A stretch of DNA of 64,000 nucleotides from Tetragonia tetragonoides (lineage: Eukaryota > Streptophyta > Magnoliopsida > Caryophyllales > Aizoaceae). This document shows, piece by piece, positions 23,238 to 36,656 of the stretch (position 1 is its first letter; every line of letters starts with the position of its first letter). Location: NCBI GenBank assembly GCA_038025085.1, contig CM076153.1, positions 10,509,501-10,573,500 of the forward strand, in the 5' to 3' direction. The position numbers and the translations under genes were made by a program. Below the pieces are notes generated by a model. It saw only the letters and a program-made list of their open reading frames with translations. It was not told the origin of the DNA and made no database searches.

Positions 23238-23959
23238 CTGTAACAAGGAGCAGAAAAAGTCTGTCTACACAATGGCTTCAGAATGCATTTTTTTTGCTCA
23301 CTCATGAAAGTCAATTGATTCATTGTGAAACTTCAAGAGCCTACCTAGTGCACCAAATGATAGGAAAAGCATAAATAGACAATTCTTTATTGATTTCATT
23401 CTTTATCCTTCTAATTAAGCGCCCATAACTTTAATTTTCAACCAATACCCAAAAGGTAGGTAATACTGGACCAAACTGTGCACTCGTTTAGCGGCTTTTA
23501 CTGAATCTCCAGACTCATTAAATGGGCACCCAAGACCATAAAGGTCTGCATACTTTACCAACTAAACAATAAATATGAAGCCAAATGACCAAAAAGAAGA
23601 AAGCAACTAAGCATATGCTACACATGCTTGATGCAGTAGCAGAATTTGAAATGTAAGTTAGATTTCACACGCCAACAGCATCTTCATTAGGACCTCATAG
23701 AATTTATCCTGTATATTCACATGCATGAGGTAGTGAAGAAAGCCTTAGTATATAATGATTAAAAAAAGAAAAGGAAATCAGCAGTAAATAAAGATATCGA
23801 ATCTGTAACCCTCTAACATACTGTTTATCGTGCTCCTGAATATTTTTGTGGTTGTTACGCAGAGTCGCAGACAATCACTGAAATTCCACCATTTGCTGAA
23901 ATATCTTCTGCAGGAACCTTGCACAACTGGCATCACCCACCCTCCCCTTCAAACCATCA

Positions 23960-23965
23960 TATAAG
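23960..23965 (+). promoter_or_regulatory. TATA box of RADIALIS-like copy 1
   Basis: TATAAG within ATCATATAAGAAGC, about 200 bases before the ATG. It is conserved in position and flanks in all three copies, along with a pyrimidine-rich leader. Confidence 0.65.
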
Positions 23966-24164
23966 AAGCAGGCACTGCCAACTCTTTGGTCATACCATAT
24001 TATCTCTCGACTATCATCCTTTCCCCCCTAAGCTCTCATTTCTTTCCATTAGTTTTCCACTACTACAACCCATTGTTCTCATCTTTATTTATTCTTCAAT
24101 ATTCTCCAGAAGCCTACTTCATAGTGCAGACTGCCTTCTCTCCGCTCTCCCCTCTCCCCTACAG

Positions 24165-24407
24165 ATGGAGTCTAACTCAATGGCATCTCATGGCTCAGGA
24201 TCCTCGTGGACTGCAAACCAGAACAAGGCCTTCGAAAGGGCTCTAGCTTTGTATGATAGGGATACTCCCAATCGTTGGCACAATATCGCCAACGCAGTAG
24301 GTGGAAAAACTGCTGAGGAAGTTAAGAGGCATTACAATGACCTCCTGGTGGACATCAAAAATATTGAGTCAGGTCAGGTGCCCTTCCCAAATTATTGGAG
24401 GGTGTGA
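24165..24407 (+). CDS. RL: RADIALIS-like SANT/MYB protein, copy 1 (80 aa)
   Basis: Single-repeat SANT/MYB protein of the RADIALIS-like family: small nuclear proteins that compete with DIV-type MYBs for partner proteins and affect floral asymmetry, organ growth and cell expansion. Ser/Gly-rich N-terminus, then the SANT repeat from W15 ([49 protein letters not shown]) with W38 and Y57 as the other core aromatics, ending VPFPNYWRV. Family members usually run 10-20 residues further to a ...EEQR..LKLQ-like tail. Here the stop follows a frame change shared by all three copies, and the second exon is missing because the next repeat unit begins just after the stop. The upstream frame stays open to 23919 but lies in the promoter and leader, so I start at 24165. 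Intact and possibly functional. Confidence 0.9.
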   Translation: MESNSMASHGSGSSWTANQNKAFERALALYDRDTPNRWHNIANAVGGKTAEEVKRHYNDLLVDIKNIESGQVPFPNYWRV

Positions 24408-24664
24408 AGGACCATGGAGTTGCTTGACTACATACATTTCCTTTGGAGTTTTTCTGTTTCTGTAGCCTTTCTTATCATTGTATAGCCGCATATCTTTTGT
24501 CAATTTCTGTTGATTGGAAAGATGTTGAGGTTAGACTGTGAAGTGTATTATTTTCCTCAATCTATATAACAATTTATATTCAGATCTTTTATTGAAACCA
24601 CGTGGATTAGTATGGAATATGTTATACATGCAATAAGGCGTCGAACTTTTAGTACAGGTTTAAC

Positions 24665-24840
24665 ATGGAAGCCAGAAGAGTCGACCTGAAACAAAGCAAG
24701 CTGCACCTAGTCCAGCCATTTGTTCATGTGATCATGTTGGAAGATGAACAAAGAAACAACTTTCATTGCGGATTTGAAAGAATACATGCTTCGATGGATG
24801 AGTACCTCATGCTTTAAGAACACCTTACAAAATGTAAAAT
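24665..24840 (+). pseudogene. broken copy of the small 91-aa gene (unit 2)
   Basis: Matches the first coding exon at 17368 but loses one base just after the start (ATGGAAGCC-AGAAGAG), which shifts the frame. Further indels follow. The second coding exon and the 43-bp array of unit 1 are missing. Confidence 0.8.
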
Positions 24841-26149
24841 TTTCTTTTCCTTCTTAAAGTCTTTTTTCTGCTAAATATGATGCAGTGGAAAGTAATCAGT
24901 ACATTTTTCTGAATCCTACATTTCAATTATTTTAAAGTTTTCATTTGGAGGTTTTAAACAATGGGGTAAAGTAGTGTTCTGTCCATGAAAGCTTGTTCCT
25001 AAAGAGAGTTCGAGGATATTGTCAATTTGTTCTATTTTTAGAAGGCAACTTGTTCCAATTGTGTTGTACTTGGTATAATTGAAGAGGGCTATTCATTCTT
25101 CCAGTGTCACACAGCCAACTTGAAGCAAATTAATTAGTTGCACTCTAAATCAAATCATGGAATCAACTGTTTGCAAATTAACCACCTATGAGACCAAAAT
25201 ACAATTTTTATTTTCAAAGTATCTTACTTTTCAAAATTGAATCACTAGAATGGAATCATACAATACTAGCTGGAGTATGAATCAGTGGTTCAAACGTCAG
25301 AACCGTATCCACAGATCTGCAGAATGGTCTATCTGAGCAGGACTGATACACCTAAACGTACAAGGTACAGCAATTTGTGAAAGTAATATACATCTCCAAA
25401 GATGCTAACATGTGCAGAATTGGGTTCCAAGCTGTAATATAAACAAAAAATTGTTGGAAATGCACCTAATTCGCGCTATATATATATGTGATGCATAACC
25501 TGGAAATTTCAACAGACACGGACAGAAAAACCTGGTTGCGAAGCAAATTTTGTCATGGTTATCATGCCCTCTATCTCTTCGCATCTCCAATACATAAAGT
25601 CCTTATCAATAACATAACAAAAATTCTCATGAAAAAAAGACCATTGAATTTTCTAGAGCTCAGAAAGAGCTAGAATAGCGACAAGGGAAATGACAGCAGT
25701 AGCAGATTCTCATCTTAACTGAAACAAATACCTGTAGCTTAAACCAACAAAAGCGTTAATGTGATTAGATGAGCATACATACTACACACAAATTGTTAAT
25801 CCATCTACAAAGGCTGAAAACCATCATAGATTATGCTCATCCAAAAGAGAATATTTCCTGCAATTGGGAAAACAGAGAAAAGGGAACTGTAAAAGCAGGG
25901 CTAAAAGGTAGAAGCCCTTCTCTCAAGCTATCTAGGAGAATGAACAGGCAATGAGGATACCAAGTATATGATTAGTGGAACTTTTATGAAATAGACAGGG
26001 CAAGTAAGAGGTGAAAATTCCATAACCATTAACCCATGAACTTGGATCTAGTGGTGGAGCTGAATCTTCCCTGGCTAGAATCACAACTCACAAGTAGTGA
26101 TGGAACTATTGTGTTCCACATGCCTGATTGCTCAACTTAAGTTTAAAAT

Positions 26150-29100
26150 TTTTTGATCTTTAAAAAGTTTGATAAATTATAAAGTCAGTATAAACTTTCA
26201 GCAACTTGATCATATATTCAGAGACAGCAGCCATTCAACTTAAGATATTTCTTTTCGCCTTTTGCCATTCAGGTGTTAAGACTCAAAATCTCTAAATTTA
26301 GATAATATTCCTCTAGATTTGTCACCTCTCACAGCAAATTATCAGCCTATTCCCCCTCCAGAGAGAGAGAGAGATAATTAACAACATCATCAGAATACTG
26401 ACTTGTATATCCTTAGACCAGATGCAACAATAGGAGTGACATGACCAATCATGTCGTGTAAATCACTGTGCTACCCTCCCAAGCCCTAAATACAAAATTC
26501 ATTCTGTATTGACACATTATGCATCACTTCAACGATCACCTCTGCAATGAACATAGGCAAGGTGTTGATCGGTACATGTATATCTGCTCTATGTATATAT
26601 CTCAGTCTGAAAACAGCATTCCAATTTTCCATTTCCATCCAAAGATACTCCATTTTCGAAACGTTCAGGGTCCCTGTTCCGTTGCCTCAAATGGAAAAGC
26701 TATCATAATCTTATCAATGACATCAAACTAAACACAAATCAGCTTATACAAATACTAGTTTTCAACTCAACTGCACTCCTGAATATTTTTTAACACATGG
26801 CGTGAATTACCATGGTGTGAACAAAAGCCATCTCTTAGTTGGGCTGCAGACAACTGCAAGGAGTCCAGTAGTTAAAATGGAGGACGAAGTGAAAGAGGTC
26901 AGAAAGAATCCACATAGGCACTTTTACATATGAGATAGACTGGTCAACAAGGATTCAATATAGCCTTTGATGGCAAAGGTGTATCTTAATGCCACATTTG
27001 CTTATTTTTGGGAGATCCCTTGCCAATCATGAGAAGTAACTCGCAACAACTGGTCACTGTCAGGCCCTAACAACGTACGCCAGTACCCTCTAATAGAATT
27101 ACATATCTACAATTATGGTTCAGGGACCACAAATTGCAGGTACAACTTACAAGCAGAATCTATTAACTGACTGAAGTAAATACAACCTAGGGTCAATGCA
27201 GAGACTTCACTTGTTGATGGCCTCTGCCGGTGTGATTGATATCAAGGAACAAACAGAAGTTGTGGGAGCTCCATAATTTTGTATAGTGAGAAAATTAATG
27301 GATGTTCAGCCCAGAGGATGGAGAATTTCATACACAGGAAACCAATACAATTTTTAAAAATTTCCGGAAGATTAAAGGCTATTGATTACATGTAAAGTTA
27401 CCTTTGTTTATTCCATGAAACTAGTTGTTAGTAACTAGTTGTTACTAAGCTCCACTGAACCATGAACTTGTTTAGTGACTGAAACTTATTTGGGGCATAA
27501 CTAGCAAGAGGTGAAAGGAATTGCGTAAGAAAGGAAGATGCCATACGAATCATCCATGCAAAAGTCACAAAATTCAACTTGCAATTTTCAGGTACATATC
27601 CTGATTCTACATGTAGTGATTTCTAATAAAGTGAAGATCACTTTCTACAGAAGGATAGGAACTAGATTTCGAAGCTTCATCTAGTATAAGTAAAGAAGAA
27701 AATTTTTCACTAAGCTCTGGATTCAAGATGCCATACGAATCATCCATGCAAAAGTCACAACCTTCAACTTGCAATTTCCCGGTACATATCCTGATTCTAC
27801 ATGTAGTGATTTAAAATAAGGTGAAGTCCAGTGGTAAGATTATTCCAATGACTTATCCATGCAACTTGCATGCCGACACCGTACTCTTATCATAACAAAT
27901 TGTCCCTGATCTAGTATGCTCTCAAATATCACCTCACATACAAGAGATTTAGGTGCTTCCTTTGATAATTCCTTTTAAGCTCAAATATTTGATGCTCAGA
28001 AGAACAGGCTCTGAAAATGTATAATAGCATTCATTTAATCTTTAAAATAGTTATAATGATTCAGTTTTTGATCACTGTTACTTTTGTCCTCTAGATCTGT
28101 TTGAATTGAAGTCTAGGATACATCTGTGAGTAAACAATGTAGTTGCATGAACCCTTAACCAAAATTTCAATATGTTACAGTAATACTAGTATGATATAGT
28201 AATACTAACATAGTAATATCAAATTATTTTAAATCGAACATCAATTATGATTCGAAATAATGCATGACTTTAAGTTATTGACATTAACATCCACAAATGC
28301 ACCCTCAAAGATTCTTACCTGAGTCACTGACAATACCCATATAGCTAGTTAAACCGATTGCCAATCTAAATTTGTCAATATAACAGATCCTGAATAGCTC
28401 TGTTATTGGCTAAGTGCAGGATTAAGAATCAGCAAATGACCCTTAGATAGGGGATTTATATTTTCTCTAGCATTGTCTACCTCACTAAGGGATCATCCAG
28501 CAGAATGTCCACTGCTTTCAGAGAAAGGCAGAATACTTAAAAAGAATAAGTGACAAAAGTAACTATGGCAAATGGTCCTGTAGGCGATTCCATTAGGTTA
28601 CCACATTTCTAGTAGTCCAGACTTATCTGTGAAACTGAAACGCAAACTGATCTCTGGGCAGGGCAACAAATAAAGATGAAGCAAACTGATCATGAAAATA
28701 TACAATTGTTACAAATAGTACTAAGAATCATAAAAATCTCTTGATATGTGCTTTAAGGGTGCTTCAGCGAGAAACGGTAGATAAGAACCAGTAATTAGTT
28801 GTGCACACACATAAAGATATTAGTGACTTGTGCATGGGTACATCAATAATAAAACTGGATTATTAGAAGTTCCTCTATGTAATGACACTTGCAAATGCAA
28901 TGCATTTCTAATAAGAAAAGTGTTTCCTTTCGCTAGATAGAAATCACTTGCTTGCATGATATAAGTGACTGTCAAAACATCAAGCAGATGTAGATAACTA
29001 GATATTAAAGGGTATGTGATGATACCAGTTACCAAATACCAATAACTAAGCCTTCCTGGCAGCCACTGACCATGGTATTTTGTCCAAATTCTTTGATTAG

Positions 29101-29580
29101 CTTCTGAAGATGTGAAATCCTATACACGATAACAAATATTTTCCATTACTGTAAAATAAAATTAATCACAATAAAGTATTAACAGTCAGCCATAATAAAA
29201 TGCTGTTACATTTATTTTGTAATTAAAGTAACTCTTGATCACTTTTAGCAAACCAATACAGCAGCCATGAGAAATGATGCCCAATTATCCACACTTGATA
29301 ATTGATATAGTTAAGAAAAAAAAAGGTACTATGAAAGATGATTAACACTATCTGGATAAGAAGCCTAAATTCCAAGAAACATTCCAAATAAAACTAATAG
29401 ACAACCACCTATAACCCCTTGCTTGATGAAACATTGACAAGAGGAGTCCATCCCAATAGCTGAAGGAGTAGGTAACATTTGATGACTTTATCTTTGACAC
29501 GGTGCAGACAGAGCTGGCTAGCTAGAGGGTGTGGATTGTTGTTGACAAAAGTTAATGAAAGATATCCTGGCCTGTAACAA
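26150..29580 (-). pseudogene. decayed unit 2 copy of the unidentified minus-strand gene
   Basis: Blocks equivalent to those in unit 1 can be followed at about 29560-29400, 29110-29040, 28975-28880, 28005-27935, 27880-27780, 26690-26580 and 26345-26240. Several carry one-base indels or stops, for example a TGA early in the last block and a frame loss in the block matching 21341-21269. Some keep longer alternative frames than unit 1, which hints at the ancestral sequence. Confidence 0.45.
27535..27830. repeat. ~190-bp direct duplication inside unit 2
   Basis: AAGATGCCATACGAATCATC and about 100 following bases occur at 27535 and again at 27725 with few differences. Units 1 and 3 have a single copy. 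Confidence 0.75.
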
Positions 29581-30284
29581 GGCGCAGAGAAAGACCATGT
29601 ACACAATGATTTGATTGACAACACAAATCCATTTCTTGGCTTTCTCATTGATTGTGAAACTATAAGAGCCCACCTAGTGCACAAATGATAAAGCATAGAT
29701 AGACCATTCCTTATTGATTTCATGCTCTATCCTTCTACTTAAGCACCCTAATTGATTTTTCAAACAATACCCAAGAGGTAGGTAACTACTGTACCAAACA
29801 GTGCACTTGTTTAGATGTTTTACCCGCATTTCTACACTCATAAATGTGGCAAATCGAAGAGCATAGACTTCTGCAAATTTCACCAGATAACAATAAAAAT
29901 AAAACCAAATGACCTAAAAGAAGGAAGCAACTAAGCAGATGTTATACATAATACATGCTTCATTCAGTCAAGATTTGAAACTTAAGCAAGGTTTCACAAG
30001 GCAACAACATGATGATTCGGAAATCATAGAGCTTACCCTCTATATTCACATGCATGACAGCATGGGGTAGTGAAAAAGGACTCGGGTTATGCAAAATATG
30101 AGAAATAAGGAATTTAACAGTGATTAGAGATATCGAATCTTTGAACCCTGTTATGTACTGTTCTTTTGTCCTCCTGAATATTTTTCTGGTTGTTACACAG
30201 AGAATCACTGAAATTCCACCAATTGGTGAAATATATTCTGCAGGAACTTTTCACAACTGGCATCGCCCCTCCTTGAAACCATCA

Positions 30285-30290
30285 TATAAG
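30285..30290 (+). promoter_or_regulatory. TATA box of RADIALIS-like copy 2
   Basis: TATAAG in the same ATCATATAAGAAGC context as copy 1, about 200 bases before the ATG. Confidence 0.65.
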
Positions 30291-30489
30291 AAGCGGGGAC
30301 TGCCAACTCTTTGCTCATACCAATTGCCATATTGTCTCTCAACTATCATCCTTTCCACCCTAAGCCCTCATTTCCTTCCATTAGTTCCCCGCTGCTACGC
30401 ATTTTTGCCCATTGCCTCATTTATTCTCTAATATTCTCCAAAAACCTACTTCATACTGCAAACTGCCCTCTCTCCACTCTCCCCTACAG

Positions 30490-30732
30490 ATGGAGTCTAA
30501 CTCAATGGCATCTTATGGCCCAGGATCCTCTTGGACAGCAAACCAAGACCAGGCCTTTGAAAAGGCTTTAGGTGTGTATGACAAGGATACTCCCAATCGC
30601 TGGCACAATATCGCCAAAGCAATAGGTGGAAAAACTGCTGAGGAAGTTAGAAGGCATTACAATGACCTCCTGGAGGACATCAAGAATATAGAGTCAGGTG
30701 AGGTGCCCTTCCCAATAAATTGGAGGGTGTGA
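30490..30732 (+). CDS. RL: RADIALIS-like SANT/MYB protein, copy 2 (80 aa)
   Basis: Same length and organisation as copy 1, with an open frame throughout. Differences include A51SYGPG-type changes near the N-terminus ([20 protein letters not shown]), [20 protein letters not shown] in the SANT repeat, an Arg for Lys in [11 protein letters not shown], and VPFPINWRV at the end, where Asn-Tyr is replaced. Core Trp residues at 15 and 38 are kept. As in copy 1, no second exon follows; the sequence passes into unit 3. The conserved reading frame against a decayed spacer suggests selection on the protein. Confidence 0.88.
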   Translation: MESNSMASYGPGSSWTANQDQAFEKALGVYDKDTPNRWHNIAKAIGGKTAEEVRRHYNDLLEDIKNIESGEVPFPINWRV

Positions 30733-30972
30733 AGAATGACCATGGAGTTGCTTAACAACATCCTTGGGCTTTGTTTCTGTAGCCTTTCTTTTCAATGTAT
30801 ATTGGTATATCTTTTGTCAATTTCTTCTGATTGGAAGATGTTGAGGCAGGAGTGTAATTTTCCTCAATTTAAATAACAATTTATTTTCAGAGCTTTTATT
30901 GAAACCATATCGATTTGGCATGGGTTATGTTTTAAATGCAATAAGGCGTCAACTTTTGAAGCCAGGTCTAAC

Positions 30973-31125
30973 ATGGAAGCTCAAAAGAGTCGACCTGAAA
31001 CAAAACAAGCTACACCTAGTCCAGCCTATAGTTCATCTCAGAAGAATAATAAAGAAGCAACTTTCATTGAGGATTTGAATTACCACATTTACGAGTTATC
31101 CATGCTTTAATGAATGAATACAAAC
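30973..31125 (+). pseudogene. broken copy of the small 91-aa gene (unit 3)
   Basis: The reading frame follows the intact gene for about 40 residues (MEAQKSRPETKQATPSPAYS ... EATFIEDLNYHIYE), then shifts and stops (ELSML-stop). The second exon is gone. Confidence 0.8.
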
Positions 31126-32299
31126 TACAAAGCAAGGTGTTACGATTGTGTTGAAAATGGTGTATTTGAAAAGGCCTATGTATTCTTCAAGACTCACACA
31201 GCCAACTTGATGCAATTAATTAGCTGCATTCTAAATGCAAATCAACTGTTTGCAAATTAACCGCCTCCGTACCCAAAATATCATTTTTATTCAGATCAAC
31301 TATCTAACTGTTCGAAATTGAAGCACTAGAATGGCATCACACAGTAGAAGCTGGAGTATGAATCCCTGGTTCAAATGTCAGAACAGTACCCACAGATCTG
31401 CGACAAGGTCTATCTGAGCAGGACTGATACACATAAAACGTACGAGGCACAGCAAAATATGTTAGCAATATAGACATCTCCAAAGATGCTAACATGTGCA
31501 GAATTTGGTTTCAATCTATAATATAAACAAAATTTGTTGTAAAGGCACCTAATTCTCATTATATGTGAAGCATAACCTGGGTAAATTCCACAGACACCGA
31601 CACAAAAACCTGGTTGCGAAGCTAGTTTTTCATGGTTATCATGTCCTCTCTCTCTTCTCATCTCCAGCACAGTCCTTACAACTAACAGAAACTATCATGA
31701 AAAGGGGCCACTAAAGTTATAGAGCTCAGAAAGAGCTACCATAGCAACAAGGGAGAGACAGAAGCAACAGGTTCTAATCATAACTTAACATGCATATACC
31801 TAAAGCTTAAACCAGCAAAAGTGTTAATGTGATTAGATGAACAGACATATTGGACGCAAGTTTATAGCTTAAACCATCTAGAAAGGCTACGCTCCAGGAA
31901 GCCATCAGAGATTATGCTCACCCAAAAGAGAATATTTCTTGCAATTGGGAAAAGAGAGAAAGGGAACTGTAAAAGCAGGGCTAAAAGGTAGAAACCCTTA
32001 TCTCAAGCTATCTAGGAGAATGAATAAGGAATATAAGGATACCAAGCACAGAATGTCTTTAGTGGCATTTTTATGAAATAGATAGCTCAAGTAAGAGGTG
32101 AAAATTCCATAACCATTAACCCTTCCACTTGGGTCTAGTGGCGGAGCCGAATCTTCCTTGAATCACTAGTGATGGAACTACTGTGTTCCAAATGCCTGAA
32201 TGATCAACTTAAGTTTACGAAAATAATTGATTTTTGAAAAGGTTGATAAATTGTAGTCAGATCAAACTTTCAGCAACTTGATCATATATTCACAGACAG

Positions 32300-35200
32300 C
32301 AGTCATAATAGGAGGAACTCAGCACACATATTAATGACCCATTAGATATTTCTTTTTGCCTTTTCCCTTGCAGATGCTAGACTCAATCTTTAAATTGAGG
32401 TAATATTCCTTTAGATTTGTCACCTCTCACAGGCATATTATCAGCTTATTCCCTTCCAAAGAGAGGGAGTGAGATAATTAAAAACATCCTCAGAATACTG
32501 ACTTGTACCAATCATGAAGTGTCTAGGTGTAACAGTCAGGTCATTTCATTGTTATTTTTTGTTTGTTTTTTTTTTCCGTGGAAAGAAAACCTCCCCTTTT
32601 TTCAGGAAAATGGGACTCGAACCTGAGTCATTATTGGGAGCAAGTTGGATGTGCCGTGTGCACCACTATGCTACCCACCCAAAGCCCAAATAACAATTCA
32701 TTTCAATGTATTGACACATTATGCATCGCTTCAACAATCACCCTCTGCAATGAACACTGGCAAACTGGTAATGTGTTATTGATACATGCATACCTGCTCT
32801 ATGCATATATCTCAGTCTAAAAACAGCATAACAATTTTCCATTTCCATCCAAAGGTACTCCTTAGTTATCGAAAAGTTCAAGTTCCTGAATCCTTTGCCT
32901 CAAATGGAAAAAAACTATCGTAATCTTACTAACCAAATCAAATGAAATACAAATCAGCTTTCAAGTAAATACAAATATTAGCTTTCAGCTCAATTGCACT
33001 CTAGAATTATTTTCACACTTGGCAAAAATTACCTAGAAGTTGGGCTATGGACCACTGCAAGGAGTCCAGTGCTTAAAATGGAGGCCAAAGTGAAAGAGGT
33101 CAGAAAGAATCCACATATGGTACTTTTACATATGAGATACACTGGTTGACAAGTATTCAATCCAGCCTTTCATGGCAAAGGTGTATCTAAATGCTCATTT
33201 TTGGGAGATTCCTTGATAATCATGAGAAGTAACTTGCAACAACTGGTCGCTGTCAGGCTCTAACAACGTACGCCAGTACCCTATAATAAAATTCCAAATT
33301 TACAACTATGCTCCAGGACCACAATTTGTAGTATAAGCATCATCCTTTAACTAACTGAAGTAAATACAACCTAGGGCCTATGCAGAGACTTCACTTGTCG
33401 GTGGTCTCTGCCAGTGATTAATATCAAGAAACAAATAGAAGATGTGGGAGCTCAATAATTTTCTATAATGGGGTAAAAAAAAGGATGTTTAACCCAGAGG
33501 ATGGAGACTATCATGCACAAGAAAGCAATACAAAATTTAATATTTCCAGTAGATCAAGTATTGATTACATGTAAAATTCCCTTTGATTATTCCAGGAAAT
33601 TAGTTGTTAGTCTACGTAGCTCCGCTGAACCATGAACTTGGTTATCTAAAACTTATTTGGGGCATAACTAGTAAGATGTGAAAGGATTTGCATATGAAAG
33701 GAAGATGCCATATGAATCATCCATGCAAAAGTTACAACCTTCAACTTGCAAATTTCGGGTACATATCCTGATTCTATATGTAGTGAATTTAAATAAGATG
33801 AAGTCCAGTTGTAACATTATTCCAATGGCTTATCTGACCAACTTGCATGCTGACACCATACTCTTATCATAACAAATCGTCCCTGATTTAGTGCTATCAA
33901 TTTTCACCTCATATGCAGAGATTTAGGTGCATCCTTTAATGGTTCCTTTTAAGCTCAAATATTCCATGCTGAGAAATACAGGCTCTGAACAATTATAATA
34001 GCATTCCTCTCATCTTTGAACAAGCCATAGTGACTCAGTTTTTGCTATACCTTTTGTCCTCCACATCTGTTTGAATTTAAGTCTAGGATACATGTGTGTA
34101 TACAATGTAGTAGCATGAACTCTTTAAAGAGCCAAAATTGAACATCTTTTAGTAAAACTAGTATCTTAATATATAGTAATACTAACATAGTAATGTCAAT
34201 TGACGTAAACGGAACATCAATAATGTTTCATGTAAGCCATGAATTTAATGACATAAGTAGTACTTAGTGACATTAACATCCAAAAATTGCACTGTCACAG
34301 ATTCTTTCCTGAGTCACAAATAATATCTACATAACCTGTTAAAGTTAAACTAATTGCCAATCTTAATTCCTCAATCTGATAGATCCTGAATAACCCTGCT
34401 AATAGCTAAGTGCAGGATAAAGAATCAGCAAATGACCCTTATAGATTTATATTTTCTCTAGCATTGTCTACCTCGGTATGGGATCATCCAGCAGAGTGTC
34501 CACTGCTTCAGAGAAAGGCGGAATACTTAAAATTTAAAAAGAAGTGACAAAAGGAACTATTGCAATGGTCCTATAGGAGATTCCATTAGATTACCAAATT
34601 TCTCGTAGCCCAGACTTCCCCAGTATCAGGGAAAACGATTATTGAAATTTGATATCACCACCTAGTCGTACATAAACAATGTCTATATGAGCCGACCCCA
34701 TAATAATCCCTGTGCTGAAATGCAGCTTGGATTCTAAAATATTTTTCTTTATATGAGAGGAATTTCTAAAAGAGGCTGTTAGAAGCTCCAAACCAGGTAC
34801 TGTTATGCGCGAAACTAAAATGCAAGCTGATCATTTTGTTCTGGCAGGGCAACAAGTAACAATGAAGCAAATTGATCATCAAGAGATACGCTAGTTACAA
34901 ATTGTACTAAGAATATTGTATCTCTTGATATGTGCTGAGGGCATTTTAGCGAGAAACGATTAGAACAGAACCAGCAGTTAGTGCGCACACCATAAAGATA
35001 TTAGTAACTTGTGCATGGGTACATCAATCACCCAAACTGGATAGTAAAAAGTCCCTCTACATCATGACACTTGCAAATGCAATGCATCTCTAACTAGAGG
35101 AGCTTTTCCTTTCGCTAGGAAAAAAAATTTACTTGCCTGCATAATATAAATGACTGTGGAAACATCAAGCAAATGTATTGATAAAAGGGTAGTGATGATA

Positions 35201-35765
35201 CCATTTACGAAACACCAAGAAAGAAGCCTGCCTGGCAGCCACTGACCATGGTTTTTGACCAAAGATTAGATTTTGAAGATGTCAAATCCTATACACCATA
35301 ACAAATATTTTCCATTACAGGAAAAGAAAAGTTGATCACTATTTAGTATTAACAGTCAGACAAACAAAAATGCTGTTATGTTTACTATAATTAAAGTAAA
35401 TATTGACCACTTTTAGCACATAAAAACAACAACAGTCATGAGACATGTTTCATCCCCAATTTATCTAAAGTTGATATAGTTAAAAAGGTCCAGTTAAACT
35501 TGATTCACATATCTGAAAAAGAAACCTAAATTCCATTAATAAAATACCAAATAAAACTAATAGACAACCACCTATCACACCTCTTGCTTGACAAAATCAT
35601 TGAGAAGAGATGACAGTCCCAACTGCTGAAGGAGTAGGTAACATTTGATGACTATCTTTGACATGGAGTTTCTCAGGAAATCGTTCTACATACTGAGCTG
35701 GCTAGATACCAGGTGTAGATTGTTGACGAAGTAAATAAAAGATTACCTATAACAAGGACCAGAAA
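32300..35765 (-). pseudogene. decayed unit 3 copy of the unidentified minus-strand gene
   Basis: Blocks equivalent to unit 1 occur at about 35745-35580, 35270-35190, 35165-35060, 34015-33910, 33850-33760, 33680-33590, 32910-32830 and 32445-32380. Stops interrupt several of them, for example TAA in the block matching 20226-20109 and in the block matching 21341-21269. One block (35180-35060) stays open and gives a better consensus than unit 1. Confidence 0.45.
32570..32690 (-). mobile_element. tRNA-headed SINE relic (unit 3)
   Basis: Minus-strand A-box-like TAGCATAGTGG and a good B box GGTTCGAGTCC about 50 bases apart, followed by a purine-rich tail. It is at the same place in the unit as the unit 1 element at 19960-20065. 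Not a tRNA gene: there is no cloverleaf acceptor stem. Confidence 0.6.
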
Positions 35766-36449
35766 AAGACCATCTACACAATGACTTAATTGACAACAAA
35801 ATCCATTTCTTGGCTCACTCATGAAAGTCAATTGATTGATTGTGAAACTATAAGAGTCCACCTAGTGCACAAATGATAGAAAGCATATATAGACAATTCT
35901 TTATTGATGTCATGCTCTATCCTTCTAATTAAGCGCGCTAACTTTAATTTACAATACCCAAGAGGTAGGTAACTACCGTACCAAACCGTGCACTCGTTTA
36001 GCTGTTTTGCTACGCCTTTAGACTCATTAGATTGGCAAATCCAAGGACATAGCCTTGTGCATATTTCACAGCCAACTGACCTACAAGAAAACGCAACTGA
36101 GGCCTGAGCACATGTTATGCATGCTTGATACAGTAGTGAGATTTGAAACTTAAGTAAGGTTTCACAAGGCAACAACATCATGATTAGGACCTCGTAGAGT
36201 TTACCCTGTATATTCACATGCATGATAGCATGAGGTAGTAAAAAGGTCTTGGGTTATGCAAAATATGAAAAATAAGTAAATCAACAGTGATTAGAGATAT
36301 CGAATCTTTGACCCTCTTACGTACAGTTCTTTTGTCCTCCTGAATATTTTTGTGGTTGTTACACAGGCAATCACTGAAACTCCACCATTTTCTGAAATAT
36401 CCTGCAGGAACTTCGCACAAGTGGCATCACCCCACCTTTCAAACCATCC

Positions 36450-36455
36450 TATAAG
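36450..36455 (+). promoter_or_regulatory. TATA box of RADIALIS-like copy 3
   Basis: TATAAG in CATCCTATAAGTAGCGGGCA, in the same position as in copies 1 and 2. Confidence 0.65.
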
Positions 36456-36656
36456 TAGCGGGCACTGCCAACTCTTTGCTCATACCATATTGCCTCTCGA
36501 CTATCATCCTTTCCACCATAAGCTCTCTTTTTCCTTCCATTAGTTCCACACTGCTACACAGCATTGCCCATTGTTCTCATCCCTTGTTTATTCTCTTATA
36601 ATCTCCAAAAGCCTAGTTCATACAGCAAACTATCCTCTCTCCGCTCTCCCACAAAG

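Larger units (their letters stand above)
24408..30489. other. spacer of repeat unit 2: decayed copies of unit 1 features
   Basis: In order: junction and small-gene upstream sequence, the small-gene pseudogene (24665), spacer collinear with 18.8-19.7 kb, minus-strand relic blocks (about 26.2-29.6 kb), a 190-bp internal duplication (27535-27830), and the promoter of RADIALIS-like copy 2 with TATA at 30285. No intact ORF other than copy 2 is supported. Confidence 0.7.
30733..36656. other. spacer of repeat unit 3: decayed copies of unit 1 features
   Basis: Holds the small-gene pseudogene (30973), collinear spacer, minus-strand relic blocks (about 32.3-35.8 kb), a tRNA-headed SINE relic (32570-32690) and the promoter of RADIALIS-like copy 3. 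No other intact ORF is supported. Confidence 0.7.

Noticed and set aside
23919..24164. N-terminal extension of RADIALIS-like copy 1
   Set aside because: The upstream frame overlaps the TATA box and leader, lacks similarity to the family, and is not kept in the other copies.
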